Of a stretch of 59,058 bases of DNA, positions 53,157 through 59,058 are shown one piece after another (positions within the stretch are counted from its first letter, which is position 1; each line of letters begins with the position of its first letter). The DNA is from Lysobacteraceae bacterium (GTDB lineage Bacteria > Pseudomonadota > Gammaproteobacteria > Xanthomonadales > BQJN01). The stretch lies in NCBI GenBank assembly GCA_021604725.1, contig BQJN01000013.1, positions 1-59,058 of the forward strand. The letters run 5' to 3'. Under the pieces are notes generated by a model, which was given only the letters and a program-made list of their open reading frames with translations, made no database searches and was not told where the DNA came from. The translations under genes were made by a program, and so were the position numbers.

Positions 53157-53614
53157 CCCCTACTCGACGACGACGCCTGTTGATCGTTTTGTCCATCATT
53201 GTTGGCGCAGGATTGGCCACGACGCTGGTCGTATTCGCCCTTAAAGAGAACATGCTGTTCTTCTATCGACCCGCCGAAGTGGCGCAAGGGCTGGCCCCTG
53301 TGGACACCGCCTTTCGCATGGGCGGCATGGTGGTTGACGGCAGTGTGGTGCGCGCGGATGATTCGCTAGCTGTTCAGTTCGACCTGACCGATTACCAGGA
53401 GACCATAACGGTGCAATACGAGGGCATCCTTCCGGACCTGTTCCGTGAGGGCCAGGGCATCATTGCGCAAGGCAAACTGTCAACCCAAGGCGTTGAACGT
53501 CCTGTATTCGAGGCATCTGAAGTATTGGCCAAGCATGACGAGACCTACATGCCGCCAGAGGTTGCTGATGCACTTGAGCAAAGCAAGGCCGCACGTGGGG
53601 AAACAACGCCATGA
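53153..53614 (+). CDS. ccmE: Heme chaperone CcmE
   Basis: CcmE carries heme covalently through the periplasm to CcmF. The 153-residue protein has an N-terminal membrane anchor, an OB-fold (GMVVDGSVVR, YEGILPDLFREGQGIIAQG) and the heme-binding His128 with Tyr132 in AKHDETYMPP, the HxxxY form. The GTG start overlaps the ccmD stop. Confidence 0.96.
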   Translation: MTPTRRRRLLIVLSIIVGAGLATTLVVFALKENMLFFYRPAEVAQGLAPVDTAFRMGGMVVDGSVVRADDSLAVQFDLTDYQETITVQYEGILPDLFREGQGIIAQGKLSTQGVERPVFEASEVLAKHDETYMPPEVADALEQSKAARGETTP

Positions 53615-55524
53615 TTGCTGAACTTGGGCAGATTTTTCTGATCCTGGCACTGATTACATCTGTTTGTCTGGCCGGCTTCCCGTTGCTGGGCGCGCAGATC
53701 AACAGGGAGCGCTGGATGGCGATGGCCCGACCTGCAGCCTACCTGCAATTCTTGCTCCTCGCCGTGGCCTTCCTGTTGCTGACCAGCGCCTTTATCACAC
53801 AAGACTTTTCGGTCTTGTATGTTGCACAAAATTCCAACTCCCTGCTGCCGATTCCCTACCGTATCTCTGCGGTTTGGGGGGCGCATGAAGGTTCGCTGCT
53901 GCTATGGCTATTGATCCTGGCTGGTTGGACAGCCGCAGTAGCGCTACGAAGCCAGCAATTGCCTACTGCGTTTGCAGCGCGTGTCCTCGGTGTACTGGGG
54001 ATCGTCAGCCTGGGCTTTTGCTTGTTTGTATTGCTGACTTCCAATCCATTTGACCGACTCATTCCTGGCGCACTCGATGGCAACGACCTCAATCCTCTAC
54101 TGCAGGACCCAGGCCTGATCATTCACCCGCCGATGTTGTACATGGGTTACGTCGGCTTCGCCATTCCATTTGCATTCGCTGTCGCTGCGCTTATTGAAGG
54201 CAAACTCAATCAGGGTTGGGTGCGTGCCATGCAACCCTGGAGCCGCGCGGCCTGGGCTTGCCTGACGCTCGGCATTGCACTGGGCAGCTGGTGGGCCTAT
54301 TACGAGTTGGGTTGGGGCGGTTGGTGGTTCTGGGACCCAGTAGAAAACGCCTCGTTTATGCCCTGGCTGGTCGGCACCGCACTGCTGCATAGCCAGGCTG
54401 TCACCGCAAAGCGAAATGCCTTCAAAGGCTGGACTTTGCTACTGGCAGTAGCGGCTTTTTCGTTGAGTCTGCTTGGCACATTCCTGGTTAGATCGGGTGT
54501 GTTGACCTCGGTGCATGCGTTTGCGTCAGACCCCGAACGCGGCCTGTTTATTCTGATCTTCCTGTCGATCGTGTGCGGCGGTGCCTTGTCGCTGTACGCA
54601 CTGCGAGCGCCACGGATTGCCGACGGTCCAAAGTCCTGGCCACTGTCGCGTGAGAGCCTGATACTGGTCAACAACCTGATCCTGATGACCGCCACCGCTA
54701 TGGTGTTGATCGGCACTTTGGCTCCGCTGGTAGCAGAAGCGTTTGGCGGCAAAATCTCAGTCGGCCCACCGTATTTTGGACTGCTGTTCTTTTTGCTGAT
54801 GGCTCCAGCCGTGGTGTTGATGCCGCTTGGCCCGAAGACGGCGTGGCGCAAAGGTGTTTGGAAGGAGGTCAGCGCAGGTCTGGCTGTTGCCGCGATTGCA
54901 GCCGTGCTTGTCGGTGTCTTTACTATCTTCGCGTTGGATCTTCATCAGATGGGAGCGCTCGGACTGGCGGCCGCAGTTTGGGTTGGCTGGGCCACTGTGC
55001 ACTGGGCGATCAAGCAAACACACTGGACAGCAGCCAACATCGGCATGACCTTGGCCCACTTTGGGGTTGCCGTGTTTTTGGTCGGGGTATCGATGACCGA
55101 ATACTCCTCAGACGAACAACACCTACGCGTCAGCCCAGGTGAAACCTATACGATGGGCAACTACCAGTTGGTCTTCAATGGCGTTAGCGAGGCACCGGGA
55201 CCTAACTACCAGGCCTTTATCGGGCGCTTTGATGTCATGGATGGCGATGACCTGGTCGCTGAGCTACGACCGGAGAAACGTCGTTACACCGGTGGCCAGG
55301 TGATGACCGAGTCAGCCATAGATGCTGGCCTGACTCGAGATCTGTATGTATCACTAGCCGAGCCGCTCGGCGATCAGGGCGACTGGGCCGTTCGTGTCTT
55401 TCTGCGCCCATTTGTCCGTTGCATTTGGCTCGGGGCTCTGTTGATGACCTTCGGTGGAATCGTGGCGGCGACCGGCCATCGTCGGGCCCGAAGGGCGATA
55501 GCAGGCGAGGTAGCCACAGCATGA
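53611..55524 (+). CDS. ccmF: Heme lyase CcmF
   Basis: CcmF with CcmH attaches heme to apocytochrome c. The 637-residue multispanning protein shows VWGAHEGSLLLWLLI, the tryptophan-rich GWGGWWFWDPVENASFMPW loop, HPPMLYMGYVGF and FLVRSGVLTSVHAFA, which are the canonical heme-handling motifs. It overlaps both neighbours by 4 bases. Confidence 0.97.
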   Translation: MIAELGQIFLILALITSVCLAGFPLLGAQINRERWMAMARPAAYLQFLLLAVAFLLLTSAFITQDFSVLYVAQNSNSLLPIPYRISAVWGAHEGSLLLWLLILAGWTAAVALRSQQLPTAFAARVLGVLGIVSLGFCLFVLLTSNPFDRLIPGALDGNDLNPLLQDPGLIIHPPMLYMGYVGFAIPFAFAVAALIEGKLNQGWVRAMQPWSRAAWACLTLGIALGSWWAYYELGWGGWWFWDPVENASFMPWLVGTALLHSQAVTAKRNAFKGWTLLLAVAAFSLSLLGTFLVRSGVLTSVHAFASDPERGLFILIFLSIVCGGALSLYALRAPRIADGPKSWPLSRESLILVNNLILMTATAMVLIGTLAPLVAEAFGGKISVGPPYFGLLFFLLMAPAVVLMPLGPKTAWRKGVWKEVSAGLAVAAIAAVLVGVFTIFALDLHQMGALGLAAAVWVGWATVHWAIKQTHWTAANIGMTLAHFGVAVFLVGVSMTEYSSDEQHLRVSPGETYTMGNYQLVFNGVSEAPGPNYQAFIGRFDVMDGDDLVAELRPEKRRYTGGQVMTESAIDAGLTRDLYVSLAEPLGDQGDWAVRVFLRPFVRCIWLGALLMTFGGIVAATGHRRARRAIAGEVATA

Positions 55525-56066
55525 AACGTCGCTTGATGGTGGCCCTGCCACTGATCGTTTTCGCCTCAATCGCCATCTTTCTGGCCATCGGCCTGGGCAA
55601 AGACCCGTCAATCATTCCGTCACCTCTGATCGGCAAACCGGCACCGGAATACGAGTTGCCTCGCCTGTTCGAACCGAGCGAAATGATCAGTGGCGACAGC
55701 CTCAAGGGACAACCTTACTTGCTCAATGTCTGGGCCAGTTGGTGTACAACCTGTCGCTACGAACACCCGGTCGTCACGCGTCTGGCGGAACAAAACCTGA
55801 TTCCGGTGATCGGCTTGAATTACAAAGACGAACGCAACGAGGCCATGCGTTGGCTTGAGTTCTATGGCGACCCATACACTGCACATGTTGTCGACACAGT
55901 CGGTGGCGTGGGCATTGACTTCGGTGTCTACAAAGTCCCAGAGTCGTTTCTGATTGACGCCAATGGCATCATCCGATTCAAACAAACCGGGGCCATTACC
56001 GATGAGGTTCTGGACAAGCAGTTGCGGCCACTAATCAATCAACTGCTTGCGGAGGCACAAGGGTGA
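55521..56066 (+). CDS. dsbE: Periplasmic thioredoxin CcmG/DsbE
   Basis: CcmG reduces the CxxCH thiols of apocytochromes before heme attachment. It is a 181-residue membrane-anchored thioredoxin with active site Cys75-Thr-Thr-Cys78 in WASWCTTCRYEHP and the cis-Pro in YKVPESFLID. E. coli has WCPTC, so Pro is replaced by Thr, which could shift the redox potential. The ATG at 55521 overlaps the ccmF stop; the frame upstream is inside ccmF. Confidence 0.95.
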   Translation: MKRRLMVALPLIVFASIAIFLAIGLGKDPSIIPSPLIGKPAPEYELPRLFEPSEMISGDSLKGQPYLLNVWASWCTTCRYEHPVVTRLAEQNLIPVIGLNYKDERNEAMRWLEFYGDPYTAHVVDTVGGVGIDFGVYKVPESFLIDANGIIRFKQTGAITDEVLDKQLRPLINQLLAEAQG

Positions 56067-56491
56067 TCGTAATGAAGCGCTTATCGAGCCTGTTGCTACT
56101 GGCACTGCTTTTTTTGTCACTGGCAACGCCTGTTGCGGCCTTGATTGAATTCCAGAATGAAGCCGAAGAAAAGCGTTTTCAGGCGTTGGCCGAGGAGCTG
56201 CGCTGTCTGGTCTGTCAAAACCAGAGTCTCGCCGACTCCGACGCCAGTCTGGCGGGAGATCTGCGACTTGAAGTGCTGGAGCAGATGCGGTCCGGCAAAT
56301 CTGACCAGGAAGTGATCGACTTTCTAGTCAGCCGATATGGCAATTTTGTCCGCTATCGACCACCAGTAGAACCCTCGACATGGGCACTGTGGTTCGGCCC
56401 CTTTGTTGTCTTCCTGCTGGGCGGTTTCGCCGTCGTTCGTACCATTCAACGTCGTGCGCAATTGAGCGACGAAGACCCGGATCAGGTTTGA
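56063..56491 (+). CDS. ccmH: Cytochrome c maturation protein CcmH (CcmL-like)
   Basis: A 142-residue protein with a signal peptide, the redox motif LRCLVCQNQSLADSD (Cys48, Cys51) and a C-terminal membrane helix. It is the N-terminal CcmH module that handles apocytochrome thiols with CcmG and CcmF. The GTG at 56063 has GGAGG 7 bases upstream and overlaps the previous stop; the ATG at 56072 with AGGG is an alternative. Here CcmH and CcmI are separate genes. Confidence 0.95.
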   Translation: MIVMKRLSSLLLLALLFLSLATPVAALIEFQNEAEEKRFQALAEELRCLVCQNQSLADSDASLAGDLRLEVLEQMRSGKSDQEVIDFLVSRYGNFVRYRPPVEPSTWALWFGPFVVFLLGGFAVVRTIQRRAQLSDEDPDQV

Positions 56492-56529
56492 GTCCCACTC
56501 CCTAAAATGCGCGAAAGGCCAACTTTTTC

Positions 56530-57720
56530 ATGACCTTATTTATTATTCTGGTCGCCATTGCGATCATTACTTCAACTTGGATATTGACCGCGCCGCTGCG
56601 TCAATCGCCGACCAATACAGCGGTGCGACGCCTGGAAGCGGAGCTGACTTCGGTCAGTCAGGCTGAAGCTGCCGGAAAACTTTCTGAGGACCAGGCCAAA
56701 AAACAGCGTGAGGCGCTGCTGGACCAGATCAGCCAGCAATTGCAGAGCAAACCGCCTCCTCAGGACAAGACCACAATGGCCGCCATTGTCTTGATACTGC
56801 CGGCGGTATGCATAGGCCTGTACCTTGCGTACGGCACACCTCAGGCGCTGGATCCGGAAAATCTGGCACAAGCAGCGGACAATCAACAGGCACCAACTTT
56901 GGAGTCAGCGATCGGACAACTAAGGCAACGATTGCAAGCCCAACCTGATGATATCGATGGTTGGTTGCTGTTGGGCCGCTCCTACAAGTCCATGCAGCAA
57001 TATCAGCAAGCAGCCGATGCGTTGGCCAATGCCTATCAACTGGCACCGCAGGACCCCAACGTACTGGTCGAATACGGTGAGGCGATCGCTTTCAGCAGTG
57101 GCCAGCGGGAACTGCCTGAGCAGGCTTTGCAACTGATCAACCAGGCCTTGAGCATTGACCCGATGCACCAAAAAGGCCTGTGGCTCACCGGGATTGCCGC
57201 ATTTCAGTTGGGTCGCTATCAGGAAGCTGAGCGGCAGTGGCAGAAACTGTTGGCACAATTGCCGGCTGGTGATGCGGTCGCGCAATCGGTCCGAGAACAG
57301 ATTGAGCGAGCTCGGCAAATGATGGGTGCTCCTGCCCTGGCTGAACAACAACCAGAAACCGCCGGAGCTAGTGAGGCGGCAGTGGGCATAGCCGTCGATG
57401 TCGCCTTGAGCCCTGAATTGGCGTCCAGCGCAGATCCAGCGTCAACCGTGTTTGTGTTCGCCCGTGCCGAATCCGGGCCGCCAATGCCACTGGCAATAAG
57501 AAGGCTGCAGGTGCGAGACCTTCCGACCACAGTGGTCCTCGATGACAGCACATCAATGATGCCAGCGATGAAGCTCTCGCTGTTTCCTCGCGTTGTGATC
57601 GGAGCAAGGGTCTCCGCCAGTGGTCAGGCAACGCCACAGCCGGGTGATTTGCAGGGCCTGAGCAATGCCGTAGACAACACGGTTTCGCAGGTCAGCATCA
57701 CCATCGACCAGGCTTTGTGA
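56530..57720 (+). CDS. ccmI: Cytochrome c maturation protein CcmI
   Basis: A 396-residue apocytochrome chaperone, equivalent to the C-terminal part of E. coli CcmH. It has two membrane helices (about 3-20 and 82-100), TPR repeats (about 140-265; DGWLLLGRSYKSMQQYQQAA, GLWLTGIAAFQLGRYQEAE) and a C-terminal beta domain (STVFVFARAESGPPMPLAI, LPTTVVLDDS) typical of CcmI. It starts 38 bases after ccmH and ends the operon. Confidence 0.93.
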   Translation: MTLFIILVAIAIITSTWILTAPLRQSPTNTAVRRLEAELTSVSQAEAAGKLSEDQAKKQREALLDQISQQLQSKPPPQDKTTMAAIVLILPAVCIGLYLAYGTPQALDPENLAQAADNQQAPTLESAIGQLRQRLQAQPDDIDGWLLLGRSYKSMQQYQQAADALANAYQLAPQDPNVLVEYGEAIAFSSGQRELPEQALQLINQALSIDPMHQKGLWLTGIAAFQLGRYQEAERQWQKLLAQLPAGDAVAQSVREQIERARQMMGAPALAEQQPETAGASEAAVGIAVDVALSPELASSADPASTVFVFARAESGPPMPLAIRRLQVRDLPTTVVLDDSTSMMPAMKLSLFPRVVIGARVSASGQATPQPGDLQGLSNAVDNTVSQVSITIDQAL

Positions 57721-57729
57721 GGCAGCACC

Positions 57730-57772
57730 CTTGCATTTAACATCGCCGGAAGGGACCTGCGATCAATGCAAG
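57730..57772. terminator. Inverted repeat between convergent ccmI and the DUF885-like gene
   Basis: CTTGCATT (57730-57737) and AATGCAAG (57765-57772) are a perfect 8-bp inverted repeat with a 27-base loop. It lies 10 bases after the ccmI stop and overlaps the last codons of the minus-strand gene. It is a possible bidirectional terminator, but with a long loop and no U-tract. Confidence 0.3.
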
Positions 57773-59058
57773 TCTGAAGCGACCAGCGGTTCGCTCAAAA
57801 GCCTGTTGAAGGTGGCCCAGCGAGTTTGCTGCGAATCCGAATTTGCTTCGACCCAGGCACGCACCAGGTCCTGGCCCAGATTGTAGTTGATGACGTAGCT
57901 GCGATAGCTGTCCATAAACGACACGCGTTGCCTGGCCTTTTGCGGCGACAACAAACCCAAACGCATCAGTTGCTCTGCAGCTTGATCAGCATTGATGCGG
58001 CCATCCAGGTAGTCACGCGCTGTCATGTTCTGGATATGGCTTAGCGAGTTCTTTAACCGCTGCAGGCGGTCATAGCGCTGTGCATCACTGGCATCCAGTC
58101 CAGCAAGGGGATACAGGACGTCACGCTCAAACTGCACGCGCTCATTGCCCGGAAATGTCAGGTCGATGCCATAGTTGGCGCTGCCCTCAGCGATCAGCGA
58201 CTGGGGGCTGAAAAGTGGGTATATAGCGAACTCGATCCAGCCGCGTCCTTTGACCAGGTTTTGTTCAAGCAAAGCGTTGTAGGTGTGGTGGCCCGGATAG
58301 CCTTCATGGCAACCCAGATCAACGGCACGGTCGATCATGATCGGCAGGCTGGTGTTGATCTGAATCAGACTGAAGGCATTGCCCTGATACCAGTTGTAGC
58401 CACTCCACGGCTTGTCCGTTACGTACTCGACCGTGAAGCTCTCACTCTCTGGGAGATCAATGTGCTCGAGTGTTCGTCGCCGGCATTCGTCAATGGCGGC
58501 GGTAAACACGGCGTCTATTCGATCATTCGGGATGATGAATTGAGCCTCGTAGGCCGTCACGCGATCGGCGACACTGCCCTCGCCAGGGACCAGTGCATCA
58601 ATCTCTGCCAGCAACTGTTCAAAGTCAGCCAGTGCGTAGTCGGGTGTCGTCGCGTCGTACAGCGTCGCCGTTTCCTGATTGAATGGAACGTGGTGGCCCT
58701 GGGCCAGTCCAACCCTCATACCTAGCGCATCAAGGCGTTTGATCAAGCCCTTGACGCGAATCGCGTCCGCGCCTTCTGACTCGACAGACAAAAGCGCCGC
58801 TTCGAGGGCCTGCGCTGCCTCGAGGATTTGTTCAAGACCAAGATCGGCGTCTATCGCTTCCTGCTGCCAGGTTTCAGGTCCGAACCAGGCATCAACATGA
58901 TCCGGGTCATGTTGACCCATTGCCAGCTCAAGCAGTACATACCGCCTGGCCAGTTCATCCAGCGTAGTGCTTTGAGCCAGTGTTTCGCTGACTGTCGCGA
59001 CGCCTGGGGGACCCTCTTGGCTTGCTTGTTCAGAACAGGCCACAAGTACCGTCAAAAG
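57763..59058 (-). CDS. DUF885-like lipoprotein, cut by the right edge
   Basis: The 3' 432 codons of a gene whose start is beyond the window. The visible N-terminus reads LLTVLVACSEQ, a lipobox (LVAC), so probably only a few signal-peptide residues are missing. The body has the DUF885 hallmark CHEGYPGHHTYN (HExxPGHH), VEYVTDKPWSGYNWYQG and LIAEGSANYG. These proteins resemble metallopeptidases and are usually secreted; catalytic role untested as far as I know. Convergent with ccmI. Confidence 0.82.
   Translation of the reverse strand, partial: LLTVLVACSEQASQEGPPGVATVSETLAQSTTLDELARRYVLLELAMGQHDPDHVDAWFGPETWQQEAIDADLGLEQILEAAQALEAALLSVESEGADAIRVKGLIKRLDALGMRVGLAQGHHVPFNQETATLYDATTPDYALADFEQLLAEIDALVPGEGSVADRVTAYEAQFIIPNDRIDAVFTAAIDECRRRTLEHIDLPESESFTVEYVTDKPWSGYNWYQGNAFSLIQINTSLPIMIDRAVDLGCHEGYPGHHTYNALLEQNLVKGRGWIEFAIYPLFSPQSLIAEGSANYGIDLTFPGNERVQFERDVLYPLAGLDASDAQRYDRLQRLKNSLSHIQNMTARDYLDGRINADQAAEQLMRLGLLSPQKARQRVSFMDSYRSYVINYNLGQDLVRAWVEANSDSQQTRWATFNRLLSEPLVASDLH

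Noticed and set aside
1-59058. tRNA, rRNA, CRISPR arrays, prophage or full insertion sequences
   Set aside because: None was recognised; no repeat-spacer pattern and no transposase or integrase protein was seen in any frame.

Overview
The window is a gene-dense stretch of bacterial chromosome with the look of a gammaproteobacterium. It has a complete System I cytochrome c maturation operon (ccmABCDEFG-H-I), an aspartate/glutamate leucyltransferase (bpt), a DUF3301-like protein and a PspB-like protein. Together with multidomain hybrid kinases, TPR-sulfotransferases and a long secreted subtilase, these suggest a free-living aerobic heterotroph, possibly marine. No rRNA or tRNA marker is present, so this placement is inference. 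GC content is moderate to high by eye. I saw no phage, plasmid, CRISPR or intact insertion sequence; the only mobile-element trace is one short terminal-inverted-repeat element at 16743-16978.

Layout from left to right. 1-3920: the 5' part of alanine dehydrogenase, a divergent PAS/GAF hybrid histidine kinase, and a small unknown gene behind a secreted trypsin-like protease. 3972-7859: a tightly overlapping four-gene plus-strand run (bpt, transglutaminase-like protein, sulfotransferase, M15 peptidase). 7913-9018: a SecB-like small protein and an AlkA-type DNA glycosylase. 9160-13774: a minus-strand Gld-like ABC exporter operon (ATPase, permease, GldG-like, DUF4340-like). 14157-18851: an M14 deacylase-like enzyme, a TonB-like protein, a PspB-like protein, the short inverted-repeat element, and a NarL-type two-component pair. 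19012-22297: an acetyltransferase, a small HExxH protein, an Asp/Asn beta-hydroxylase-like protein, an FHA protein and the DUF3301-like protein.

22413-31693 is the histidine-utilisation locus. A six-gene minus-strand operon reads hutF-hutU-hutH-(PQQ-propeller lipoprotein)-hutG-tesB, and hutI is divergent. This encodes the whole route from histidine through formiminoglutamate and formylglutamate to glutamate and formate. hutI is followed by a Sel1-repeat protein and an AmpD-like amidase. Then come a small EF-hand protein, a GT2 glycosyltransferase and a TPR-sulfotransferase.

36359-43237 is a seven-gene kynurenine catabolic operon: aldehyde dehydrogenase, RidA-type deaminase, 3-hydroxyanthranilate dioxygenase, ACMS decarboxylase, cyclase-family formamidase candidate, kynureninase and kynurenine monooxygenase. 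It should take (formyl)kynurenine to 4-oxalocrotonate. Tryptophan 2,3-dioxygenase and the steps after 4-oxalocrotonate are not in the window.

43397-50668 holds a second hybrid kinase, a roughly 1,350-residue secreted subtilase, and glutathione reductase translationally adjacent to it. 50854-57720 is the ccm operon, with a recognisable promoter. The window ends inside a minus-strand DUF885-like lipoprotein. The main theme is amino-acid catabolism (alanine, histidine, tryptophan/kynurenine) alongside envelope, redox and signalling genes. I found no clearly new defence or mobile system. The best candidates for new biology are unknown proteins embedded in well-understood operons.
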